A stretch of 64,000 bases of DNA from an uncultured Rhodoferax sp. (GTDB taxonomy: Bacteria; Pseudomonadota; Gammaproteobacteria; Burkholderiales; Burkholderiaceae_C). Positions within the stretch are counted from its first letter, which is position 1, and each line of letters begins with the position of its first letter. The stretch covers positions 62,001-126,000 of the forward strand of contig NZ_CAMIHB010000001.1 in the NCBI RefSeq assembly GCF_946221635.1, given 5' to 3'. The notes below the pieces were generated by a model. That model ran no database searches and had not been told where the DNA came from. It was given only the letters and a program-made list of their open reading frames with translations. A program made the position numbers and the translations under genes. Positions 51,852-60,279 of this stretch are shown here, piece after piece.

Positions 51852-52460
51852 ATGACTGTTTATTCCATTCGGCCGGAAGATACGCTGGCCGCGGTACAGG
51901 GTGTGGTGGGTGACAAGGTCAAGCGTTTGACTGTGGCCCTGGGTGAGGTGGAGTTGGTCGTGTCTCCCACCGACCTGCTCGCTGTGGCCAAGGTTTTGCG
52001 CGACGCTGCGGGCTGCCAGTTCGAGCAGCTGTTGGACCTGTGTGGCGTGGACTATTCCGACTACAAGGCGGGTGAGTACGAAGGCCCGCGTTTTGCCGTG
52101 GTCATGCATCTGCTGTCCGTGAGCCTGAATCAGCGTCTGCGCCTCAAGGTGTTTGCTGCGAACGACGACATGCCGGTGGTTCCCTCGGTCACCGACATCT
52201 GGAACTCTGCCAATTGGTTTGAGCGCGAAGCGTTTGACCTGTTTGGCGTGATGTTCGAAGGCCACAATGACCTGCGCCGCATCCTGACTGACTACGGCTT
52301 CATTGGTCACCCTTTCCGCAAGGACTTCCCCATCACGGGCCATGTGGAAATGCGCTTCGACGAAGAGCACAAGCGCGTGGTGTACCAGCCCGTCACGATC
52401 GAAGCACGTGAGATCACCCCCCGCATCATCCGTGAAGACAACTACGGAGGCCTGAACTGA
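51852..52460 (+). CDS. nuoC: NADH-quinone oxidoreductase subunit C
   Basis: 202 residues, 30-kDa peripheral-arm subunit. Conserved blocks WNSANWFEREAFDLFGVMFE (family signature) and RRILTDYGFIGHPFRKDFP are present. No cofactor. Separate from nuoD, unlike the NuoCD fusion of enterics. Confidence 0.98.
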   Translation: MTVYSIRPEDTLAAVQGVVGDKVKRLTVALGEVELVVSPTDLLAVAKVLRDAAGCQFEQLLDLCGVDYSDYKAGEYEGPRFAVVMHLLSVSLNQRLRLKVFAANDDMPVVPSVTDIWNSANWFEREAFDLFGVMFEGHNDLRRILTDYGFIGHPFRKDFPITGHVEMRFDEEHKRVVYQPVTIEAREITPRIIREDNYGGLN

Positions 52461-52462
52461 CC

Positions 52463-53716
52463 ATGGCCGAAATCAAGAATTACACGCTGAACTTCGGACC
52501 CCAGCACCCTGCAGCCCACGGCGTGCTGCGCTTGGTGCTGGAGTTGGATGGCGAAGTCATCCAGCGCGCCGATCCGCACATCGGCCTGCTGCACCGTGCC
52601 ACTGAAAAGTTGGCCGAAAACAAGACTTATATCCAGGCGCTGCCCTATATGGACCGCTTGGACTACGTGTCCATGATGTGCAACGAGCACGCCTATTGCC
52701 TGGCCATCGAAAAGCTGTTGGGCATCGAGGTGCCGGTTCGCGCGCAGTACATCCGCGTGATGTTCGCTGAAATCACCCGCCTGCTCAACCACCTCATGTG
52801 GCTGGGGTCGCACGGGAACGATTGCGGCAGCTCGACCATCCTGATCTACACCTTCCGTGAGCGCGAAGACCTGTTCGACATGTACGAAGCCGCCAGCGGT
52901 GCGCGCATGCATGCGGCCTACTTCCGTCCGGGCGGCGTCTACCGCGATCTGCCTGACACCATGCCCCAATTCAAGGCCAGCAAGGTGCGCAATGCCAAGG
53001 GTGTGGAAGAACTCAACAAGAACCGCCAAGGCTCCCTGCTCGACTTCATCGACGACTTCACGCAGCGCTTCCCGGCCTGCCTGGAGGAGTACCACACGCT
53101 GCTGACCGAGAACCGCATCTGGAAGCAGCGCACCGTCAACATCGGTATCGTGACCCCTGAGCGCGCGCTCAACATGGGCTTCACCGGCCCCATGCTGCGT
53201 GGCTCCGGCATTGCCTGGGACCTGCGCAAGAAGCAGCCTTACGACGCCTATGACAAGCTGGATTTCGATATCCCGGTGGGCAAGACGGGCGACGTCTACG
53301 ACCGCTATCTGGTGCGCATGGAAGAGATGAAGCAGTCCAACCGCATCATCAAGCAATGTGTGGACTGGCTCAAGGCCAACCCCGGCCCCGTCATCACCGA
53401 CAACCACAAGGTGGCGCCGCCTTCGCGCGAATCCATGAAAACCAGCATGGAAGAGCTGATTCACCATTTCAAGCTCTTCACAGAAGGTTTCCGTGTGCCC
53501 GAAGGTCAGGCCTATGCCGCCGTGGAGCATCCCAAGGGGGAGTTTGGTATCTACATCGTCAGCGATGGCGCCAACAAGCCCTACCGTCTCAAGATCCGTC
53601 CGCCGGGCTTTGCCCATTTGGCGGGGCTCAATGAAATGGCGACCGGCCACATGATTGCCGATGCGGTGTCCATCATCGGCACCATGGACATTGTTTTTGG
53701 AGAGATTGACCGATGA
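52463..53716 (+). CDS. nuoD: NADH-quinone oxidoreductase subunit D
   Basis: 417 residues, 49-kDa subunit forming the quinone pocket with NuoB. N-terminal NFGPQHPAAHGVLRL holds the conserved quinone-site His; GLLHRATEKLAENKTY, GFTGPMLRGSGIAWDLR and the C-terminal VFGEIDR are typical. Start 2 bp after nuoC; stop overlaps nuoE start. Confidence 0.98.
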   Translation: MAEIKNYTLNFGPQHPAAHGVLRLVLELDGEVIQRADPHIGLLHRATEKLAENKTYIQALPYMDRLDYVSMMCNEHAYCLAIEKLLGIEVPVRAQYIRVMFAEITRLLNHLMWLGSHGNDCGSSTILIYTFREREDLFDMYEAASGARMHAAYFRPGGVYRDLPDTMPQFKASKVRNAKGVEELNKNRQGSLLDFIDDFTQRFPACLEEYHTLLTENRIWKQRTVNIGIVTPERALNMGFTGPMLRGSGIAWDLRKKQPYDAYDKLDFDIPVGKTGDVYDRYLVRMEEMKQSNRIIKQCVDWLKANPGPVITDNHKVAPPSRESMKTSMEELIHHFKLFTEGFRVPEGQAYAAVEHPKGEFGIYIVSDGANKPYRLKIRPPGFAHLAGLNEMATGHMIADAVSIIGTMDIVFGEIDR

Positions 53717-54210
53717 TCTCTGATGCGACCAAGGCACGCTTCGCAAAGGAAGTTGCCAAGTACCCCGACAACGATACGGGCCGCCAGTCTGCGGTGATGG
53801 CCTGCTTGGCCATTGTTCAGCAGGAGCTGGGCTTCGTGAGTGCCGAGAGCGAGAAGGTGGTTGCCGACTACCTGCACATGGCGCCCATGGCCGTGCACGA
53901 GGTCACGACCTTCTACAACATGTACAACCAGCGCCCGGTAGGCAAGTTCAAGCTCAACGTCTGCACCAATCTGCCGTGCCAGCTGCGCGACGGACAGAAG
54001 GCACTGCACCATCTCGAGCACAAGCTGGGCATCCACATGGGTGAGACCACGCCCGACGGCTTGTTCACGCTGCAGCAAAGCGAGTGCCTGGGTGCCTGTG
54101 CCGACTCGCCCGTGATGTTGGTCAACGACCGCACCATGTGCAGCTTCATGAGCAATGACAAACTCGACCAACTGGTCGATGGTCTGCGCGCTGCGGAGGG
54201 CAAGCAATGA
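53713..54210 (+). CDS. nuoE: NADH-quinone oxidoreductase subunit E
   Basis: 165 residues, 24-kDa subunit with [2Fe-2S] cluster N1a. Ligands are in VCTNLPCQLRDG (C-x4-C) and ECLGACADSPVM (C-x3-C). Helical N-terminus includes VTTFYNMYNQRPVG. Overlaps nuoD and nuoF by 4 bp each. Confidence 0.98.
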   Translation: MISDATKARFAKEVAKYPDNDTGRQSAVMACLAIVQQELGFVSAESEKVVADYLHMAPMAVHEVTTFYNMYNQRPVGKFKLNVCTNLPCQLRDGQKALHHLEHKLGIHMGETTPDGLFTLQQSECLGACADSPVMLVNDRTMCSFMSNDKLDQLVDGLRAAEGKQ

Positions 54211-55559
54211 CTGTAGAGAATGTTCTCTCGCAGTTCCGCGCCTCAGGCGTGGAAACCTGCTTCCATGACCGCCACATCAATCCCCAGATTTATGCCGGCC
54301 TCAACGGCAGCAACTGGAGCATCAAGGACTATGAAGCACGCGGCGGCTACCAGGCGCTGCGCAAGATCCTCGGCAAAGACGGCGGCGAAGGCCTGACCCA
54401 AGACCAGGTGATTGCCACCGTCAAGGAGTCCTCGCTGCGTGGGCGTGGCGGCGCAGGCTTTCCCACCGGCCTGAAGTGGAGCTTCATGCCGCGCTCTTTC
54501 CCCGGCCAGAAGTATCTGGTCTGCAACTCCGACGAGGGCGAGCCCGGCACCTGCAAGGACCGCGATATCCTGCAATTCAATCCCCATATCGTGATTGAAG
54601 GCATGGCGATTGCGGCCTATGCCATGGGCATCAGCGTGGGCTACAACTACATCCATGGCGAAATCTTCGGCACCTACGAGCGCTTCGAGGCCGCCCTGGA
54701 AGAAGCTCGCGCAGCCGGTTACCTGGGCAATGCCATCATGGGCAGCGGCTTCAATTTCCAGTTGCATGCAGCGCACGGTTTTGGTGCCTACATCTGCGGC
54801 GAAGAAACCGCGCTGCTCGAATCGCTGGAAGGCAAGAAGGGCCAGCCGCGCTTCAAGCCACCGTTCCCGGCCAGCTTCGGCCTGTACGGCAAGCCCACCA
54901 CCATCAACAATACCGAAACCTTCGCGGCCGTGCCCTGGATCATCCGCAACGGTGGTCAGGCCTACCTCGAATGCGGCAAGCCCAACAACGGTGGCACCAA
55001 GATCTTCTCCGTCAGTGGTGACGTGGAGCGTCCTGGCAACTACGAAATTCCCATGGGCACACCGTTCTCCAAGCTGTTGGAGCTTGCTGGCGGCGTGCGC
55101 GGCGGCAAAGCGCTCAAGGCCGTGATCCCCGGTGGATCCTCCTCCCCCGTGCTGCCAGCCTCCATCATGATGGAGTGCACCATGGACTATGACTCCATCT
55201 CCAAGGCAGGCTCCATGCTGGGCTCGGGGGCGGTCATCGTCATGGACGAAACGCGTTGCATGGTTCAGGCCCTGCAACGTCTGAGCTACTTTTACATGCA
55301 CGAGTCCTGCGGCCAGTGCACGCCCTGCCGCGAAGGCACGGGTTGGCTTTCGCGCATGGTGGACCGTATTGTCGACGGCCAGGGGCGCCCCAGCGATATG
55401 GCCCTATTGGACAACGTGGCCGAGAACATCATGGGTCGCACCATCTGTGCCCTGGGCGATGCGGCGGCCATGCCGGTACGCGCGATGATCAAGCATTACC
55501 GCCACGAATTTGAGTACCTCGTTGAGCACAAGACCAGCATGGTCGCGGCCCACGTTTGA
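54207..55559 (+). CDS. nuoF: NADH-quinone oxidoreductase subunit F
   Basis: 450 residues, 51-kDa subunit where NADH is oxidised. NADH/FMN motifs SLRGRGGAGFPTGLKW and CNSDEGEPGTCKDR; N3 cluster ligands in ESCGQCTPCREG plus a downstream Cys in TICALGDAAAMP. Normal length. Confidence 0.98.
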   Translation: MTVENVLSQFRASGVETCFHDRHINPQIYAGLNGSNWSIKDYEARGGYQALRKILGKDGGEGLTQDQVIATVKESSLRGRGGAGFPTGLKWSFMPRSFPGQKYLVCNSDEGEPGTCKDRDILQFNPHIVIEGMAIAAYAMGISVGYNYIHGEIFGTYERFEAALEEARAAGYLGNAIMGSGFNFQLHAAHGFGAYICGEETALLESLEGKKGQPRFKPPFPASFGLYGKPTTINNTETFAAVPWIIRNGGQAYLECGKPNNGGTKIFSVSGDVERPGNYEIPMGTPFSKLLELAGGVRGGKALKAVIPGGSSSPVLPASIMMECTMDYDSISKAGSMLGSGAVIVMDETRCMVQALQRLSYFYMHESCGQCTPCREGTGWLSRMVDRIVDGQGRPSDMALLDNVAENIMGRTICALGDAAAMPVRAMIKHYRHEFEYLVEHKTSMVAAHV

Positions 55560-55571
55560 GCGAGTCACCAG

Positions 55572-57707
55572 ATGATTGAAATCGAACTCGACGGCAAGAA
55601 GGTAGAGATCGCCGAAGGCAGCATGGTCATGCATGCGGCCGATAAGGCGGGCACCTACATTCCTCACTTCTGCTACCACAAGAAACTCAGCATTGCGGCC
55701 AACTGCCGCATGTGTCTGGTCGATGTGGAAAAGATGCCCAAGCCCATGCCGGCCTGCGCCACTCCCGTGACCCAGGGCATGATCGTGCGCACCAAGAGCG
55801 ACAAGGCCATCAAGGCCCAGAAGTCGGTCATGGAATTCCTGCTGATCAACCACCCGCTGGATTGCCCCATCTGCGACCAGGGCGGCGAGTGCCAGCTGCA
55901 AGACCTGGCCGTGGGCTATGGTGGTTCCAGCTCGCGCTACGAAGAAGAAAAGCGCGTGGTCTTCCACAAGGATGTGGGGCCGCTGATCTCGATGGAAGAG
56001 ATGAGCCGTTGCATCCACTGCACCCGTTGCGTACGTTTTGGCCAGGAAGTGGCCGGTGTAATGGAACTGGGCATGTCGCACCGCGGCGAACACGCCGAGA
56101 TCGAGACCTTCATCGGCGACACGGTGGACTCAGAACTGTCCGGGAACATGATCGACATCTGCCCGGTCGGCGCGCTCACCAGCAAGCCTTTCCGCTACAG
56201 TGCCCGTACGTGGGAGCTGTCGCGCCGCAAGTCGGTCAGCCCACATGACTCCACCGGTGCCAACCTCATCGTCCAGGTCAAGAACCACAAGGTGCTGCGC
56301 GTGGTACCGTTGGAGAACGAGGCCGTCAACGAATGCTGGATCGCCGACCGCGACCGCTTCTCCTACGAGTCCCTCAACAGCGATGCGCGTTTGACCAGCC
56401 CCATGCTCAAGCAAGGCGGCGAATGGAAGACCGTGGACTGGCAGACTGCTCTCGAATACGTGGCCAACGGCCTCAAGCAGATCAAGGCCAACCATGGCGC
56501 CGCCAGCATTGGCGCGCTGGTGAGTCCGCACAGCACGCTCGAAGAGCTGCACCTTGCCGGCGCCTTGGTGCGCGGTCTGGGCAGTGACAACGTTGACTAC
56601 CGCCTCCGCAATAGTGAGTTCGCCGCCACTGCCGGCGTGCGCTACCTGGGCACTTCCATCGCCTCGCTGTCTCAGCTGCAACGCCTGCTCGTCGTAGGTT
56701 CCAACCTGCGCAAGGACCACCCCTTGTTTGCCCAGCGCATCCGTCAGGCCGCGAAAGTCGGCGGCGTGGTCAGCGCCTTGCTGGCCGAGCCCCAGGACTG
56801 GGCTCTGCCTATCACCAATCTGTCCATCGCTCCGGCCGCCACGTGGGTGCAGGCGCTGGCCGACATTGCCGTAGCCATCGCTGCCGAGAAGGGGGTGTCG
56901 CCTCCTGCGTCGGGTACCGCGACCGCTGTGGCGCAAAACATTGCCAAGAGCCTGCTCTCCGGGGAACGCAAAGCTGTCTTGCTGGGCAACGCCGCTGCCC
57001 ACCACGCCAAGGCTTCCAGCCTGCTGGCCCTGGCCAACTGGATTGGCGAGCAGACCGGCGCCAGCGTGGGCTATCTGACCGAAGCTGCCAATACGGTGGG
57101 TGCGCAATGGGCTGGAGCCCAGCCGCAAGCCGGTGGCCTCAACGCCGCGCAAATGATGTCTGGCGGCCTCAAGGCTGCACTGTTGCTCAACACGGAGCCG
57201 GCCTTTGACAGCGCGCTGGGCAACGATGCCCTGCTGGGTCTGAACAAGGCCGAGATGGTGGTGAGCCTGAACCCCTTCAAGGCCAACCTCGAGATCAGCG
57301 ATGTGATCCTCCCGATTGCGCCGTTCACCGAGACCTCGGGCAGCTTTGTCAATGCCGAAGGACGTGTGCAGAGTTTCCATGCCGTGGTCAAGCCCGCTGG
57401 CGAAGCTCGCCCAGCCTGGAAAGTGTTGCGTGTGCTGGCCAATTTGCTGGATGTGGCGGGTATGGACTTCGAAACCTCGCAAGACGTACTCAAGACCTTT
57501 GCGCAGGAAGCGCGGGACGACGCCCAGTTTGTGCCTGTCGCACGTCTGAGCAATGCCACTGGTGCTGCCATTGACCTGCAGGTGGCCGAGGTGGTGCCGG
57601 TAGTGGCCGCGATTTATCAGCTCGACGGTCTGGTGCGCCGCGCCAGTTCGTTGCAGCTGACTGCAGATGCGAAGCGCGCCGCAGCGCAGGAAGAGGCTTT
57701 GTCATGA
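55572..57707 (+). CDS. nuoG: NADH-quinone oxidoreductase subunit G
   Basis: 711 residues, 75-kDa subunit. N-terminal ferredoxin-like [2Fe-2S] domain (Cys in HFCYHKKLS and NCRMC), then HPLDCPICDQGGECQLQD (His/Cys ligands of N5) and CIHCTRCVRFG plus ICPVGALTSKPF (N4). The C-terminal molybdopterin-oxidoreductase-like half carries no cofactor motif and is Ala-rich. Overlaps nuoH by 4 bp. Confidence 0.97.
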   Translation: MIEIELDGKKVEIAEGSMVMHAADKAGTYIPHFCYHKKLSIAANCRMCLVDVEKMPKPMPACATPVTQGMIVRTKSDKAIKAQKSVMEFLLINHPLDCPICDQGGECQLQDLAVGYGGSSSRYEEEKRVVFHKDVGPLISMEEMSRCIHCTRCVRFGQEVAGVMELGMSHRGEHAEIETFIGDTVDSELSGNMIDICPVGALTSKPFRYSARTWELSRRKSVSPHDSTGANLIVQVKNHKVLRVVPLENEAVNECWIADRDRFSYESLNSDARLTSPMLKQGGEWKTVDWQTALEYVANGLKQIKANHGAASIGALVSPHSTLEELHLAGALVRGLGSDNVDYRLRNSEFAATAGVRYLGTSIASLSQLQRLLVVGSNLRKDHPLFAQRIRQAAKVGGVVSALLAEPQDWALPITNLSIAPAATWVQALADIAVAIAAEKGVSPPASGTATAVAQNIAKSLLSGERKAVLLGNAAAHHAKASSLLALANWIGEQTGASVGYLTEAANTVGAQWAGAQPQAGGLNAAQMMSGGLKAALLLNTEPAFDSALGNDALLGLNKAEMVVSLNPFKANLEISDVILPIAPFTETSGSFVNAEGRVQSFHAVVKPAGEARPAWKVLRVLANLLDVAGMDFETSQDVLKTFAQEARDDAQFVPVARLSNATGAAIDLQVAEVVPVVAAIYQLDGLVRRASSLQLTADAKRAAAQEEALS

Positions 57708-58780
57708 TTGACATGATTTACAACACCGGCCTGGGCCTGATCTCGGCTTCCTGGTGGGCGGGCTTTTTCTGGCCCGTGATCTGGACTTTGCTGAAGATTG
57801 TCGTGGTCGTTTTGCCCTTGATGGGTGCCGTTGCCTACCTCACGCTGTGGGAGCGCAAGTTCCTTGGGTGGATGCAAGTGCGTGTGGGCCCCAACCGCGT
57901 AGGTCCGTGGGGACTGCTGCAGCCCATTGCTGACGCCTTGAAGCTCTTGACCAAGGAAATCCTGGTTCCTGCGCAGGCCAACAAGGGCTTGTTCTTCATT
58001 GGACCCATTCTGACCATCATGCCCTCGCTTGCTGCGTGGGCGGTGGTGCCGTTTGGTCCCGACATTGCATTGGCCAATATCAACGCTGGTCTGCTGTTCA
58101 TCATGGCCATCACCTCCATGGAAGTCTATGGCGTGGTGATCGCGGGCTGGGCGTCCAACTCCAAGTACGCCTTCCTCGGCGCGCTGCGCGCGTCGGCGCA
58201 GATGGTGAGCTATGAAATCGCCATGGGCTTCTGTCTGGTGATCGTGCTCATGGTCTCGGGCAGCATGAACCTGACGGAGATTGTTGCAGGACAAGGCAAA
58301 GGACACATGGCCGCTGCGGGGCTGGGTTTCCTGTCCTGGAACTGGTTGCCCTTGCTCCCCATTTTTGTGGTGTACATCATCTCCGGCTTGGCGGAAACCA
58401 ACCGCCATCCCTTTGACGTGGTTGAGGGGGAAGCGGAGATCGTGGCCGGCCACATGGTGGAGTATTCCGGTATGTCCTACGCCATGTTCTATTTGGCCGA
58501 GTACGCCAACATGTGGTTGATCTCCATTCTGGCGTCCGTCATGTTCCTGGGAGGATGGCTGTCGCCCGTTGCTGCGCTGGATTTCATTCCTGGCTGGATT
58601 TGGCTGGGCATCAAGACCTGCGCCATCGTGAGTCTGTTCATCTGGGTGCGTGCGACGTTCCCGCGCTTTCGCTATGACCAGATCATGCGTTTGGGCTGGA
58701 AAGTGTTCATCCCTGTGACCCTGGTCTGGCTGCTGGTGATCGGCGGCTGGATGCAGACCCCCTTCAACATCTGGAACTGA
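57704..58780 (+). CDS. nuoH: NADH-quinone oxidoreductase subunit H
   Basis: 358 residues, membrane subunit with about eight to nine helices linking the quinone cavity to the proton-pumping arm. The motifs WERKFLGWMQVRVGPNRVGP and AETNRHPFDVVEGEAEIVAG contain the conserved Arg and Glu residues. 13 bp before nuoI. Confidence 0.98.
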   Translation: MIDMIYNTGLGLISASWWAGFFWPVIWTLLKIVVVVLPLMGAVAYLTLWERKFLGWMQVRVGPNRVGPWGLLQPIADALKLLTKEILVPAQANKGLFFIGPILTIMPSLAAWAVVPFGPDIALANINAGLLFIMAITSMEVYGVVIAGWASNSKYAFLGALRASAQMVSYEIAMGFCLVIVLMVSGSMNLTEIVAGQGKGHMAAAGLGFLSWNWLPLLPIFVVYIISGLAETNRHPFDVVEGEAEIVAGHMVEYSGMSYAMFYLAEYANMWLISILASVMFLGGWLSPVAALDFIPGWIWLGIKTCAIVSLFIWVRATFPRFRYDQIMRLGWKVFIPVTLVWLLVIGGWMQTPFNIWN

Positions 58781-58793
58781 AGGAGCTGCACCC

Positions 58794-59315
58794 ATGTCCT
58801 CCAATTCTGTGGCGCGTATGCCTTCTGCTTTTTCCCTCAAGGACTTCCTCTACAGCTTCCTGCTGCTGGAACTGTTCAAGGGCTTGGCCCTGACTGGCCG
58901 CTACCTGTTCCGCCGCAAGGTGACGGTGCAGTTTCCCGAAGAGAAGACGCCGCTGTCGCCGCGTTTTCGTGGCCTGCACGCATTGCGCCGGTATGAGAAC
59001 GGTGAAGAGCGCTGCATTGCCTGCAAGCTGTGCGAGGCCGTCTGCCCCGCCATGGCCATCACGATTGAATCGGATGTCCGCGATGACGGTTCGCGCCGTA
59101 CCACGCGTTATGACATCGATCTGACGAAATGCATCTTCTGCGGCTTCTGTGAAGAGAGCTGCCCGGTGGACTCCATCGTAGAGACCCACATTCTGGAATA
59201 CCACGGTGAAAAGCGTGGTGACTTGTATTTCACCAAAGAGATGCTGTTGGCCGTGGGCGATCGTTACGAGTCCGAGATCGCTGCCAATAAGCAGGCCGAT
59301 GCCAAGTACCGCTGA
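58794..59315 (+). CDS. nuoI: NADH-quinone oxidoreductase subunit I
   Basis: 173 residues, TYKY-type subunit with two [4Fe-4S] clusters (N6a, N6b). Ligand motifs CIACKLCEAVCPAMAI and CIFCGFCEESCPVDSI are complete. The N-terminal amphipathic region (FSLKDFLYSFLLLELFKG) lies along the membrane. Confidence 0.98.
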   Translation: MSSNSVARMPSAFSLKDFLYSFLLLELFKGLALTGRYLFRRKVTVQFPEEKTPLSPRFRGLHALRRYENGEERCIACKLCEAVCPAMAITIESDVRDDGSRRTTRYDIDLTKCIFCGFCEESCPVDSIVETHILEYHGEKRGDLYFTKEMLLAVGDRYESEIAANKQADAKYR

Positions 59316-59333
59316 CCAGAAAGTATTGCAATC

Positions 59334-59972
59334 ATGAGTGTTACGACTGGCCTGTTCTATGCCTTCTCTGCGGTGCTGCTGTTTGCAGCATTCCGGGTGA
59401 TTACCGCGCGCAATCCGGTGCATGCTGCTTTGTACCTGGTGCTGACCTTCTTCCAGGCTGCATTGATCTGGATGCTGCTCAAGGCGGAATTCCTCTCCAT
59501 TGCGCTGGTAATGGTCTATGTGGGTGCCGTGATGGTGCTGTTCCTTTTTGTGGTGATGATGATGGATATCAATGTGGAGAATCTCCGCATTGGATTCTGG
59601 AAACATTTCCCATTGGCTGCCTTGGTTGGTGTAGTCATCGCATTGGAAATGGCCGCTGTGTTGATGGGCGGCTTTCGCGTGGTGGAAGACCCATCCCTTG
59701 TGGCCGGACCCGGCGCATCCAACACCAAGGAGATTGGTGTGGCGCTGTTTACCCAGTACCTGTTCCCGCTGGAAGTTGCCGCGGCCATCTTGCTGGTGGC
59801 CATGATCGCTGCGATCGCCTTGACGCTGCGCGCACGCAAAGACAGCAAGTATGTGGACCCGGCTGATCAGGTGCGTGTGAAGTCGCGTGACCGGATGACC
59901 GTGGTGAAGATGGCCGCGACGCAGATGGCGCCGGCCCCCCTTGCAGACGCCGATGCGGAGAAAAAACAATGA
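59334..59972 (+). CDS. nuoJ: NADH-quinone oxidoreductase subunit J
   Basis: 212 residues, five hydrophobic helices. LVMVYVGAVMVLFLFVVMMM is the conserved third helix containing the pi-bulge. A charged and Ala-rich C-terminal tail of about 40 residues extends past the last helix. Overlaps nuoK by 4 bp. Confidence 0.97.
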   Translation: MSVTTGLFYAFSAVLLFAAFRVITARNPVHAALYLVLTFFQAALIWMLLKAEFLSIALVMVYVGAVMVLFLFVVMMMDINVENLRIGFWKHFPLAALVGVVIALEMAAVLMGGFRVVEDPSLVAGPGASNTKEIGVALFTQYLFPLEVAAAILLVAMIAAIALTLRARKDSKYVDPADQVRVKSRDRMTVVKMAATQMAPAPLADADAEKKQ

Positions 59973-60277
59973 CTTTGACCCTGGGCCATTATCTGTCGCT
60001 GGGCGCCATGCTGTTTGCGCTGTCAGTGGTGGGCATTTTTTTGAATCGTCGCAACCTGATTGTGCTGTTGATGGCGCTGGAACTCATGCTGCTGGCGGTG
60101 AACACCAATTTCGTGGCCTTTGCCCACTACCTCAATGACCTGCATGGTCAGATCTTTGTGCTTTTCATCATGACTGTAGCCGCTGCTGAGGCCGCCATTG
60201 GTCTCGCCATTCTGGTGCTCTTGTTCCGCAACAAGTCCAGCATCAGTGTCGACGAACTCAACACGCTCAAGGGTTAA
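59969..60277 (+). CDS. nuoK: NADH-quinone oxidoreductase subunit K
   Basis: 102 residues, three helices. Conserved Glu residues of the proton path lie in LLMALELMLLAVNTNFVAF and AAAEAAIGLAILVLLFRN. Normal length; nuoL follows by 2 bp. Confidence 0.98.
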   Translation: MTLTLGHYLSLGAMLFALSVVGIFLNRRNLIVLLMALELMLLAVNTNFVAFAHYLNDLHGQIFVLFIMTVAAAEAAIGLAILVLLFRNKSSISVDELNTLKG

Positions 60278-60279
60278 CC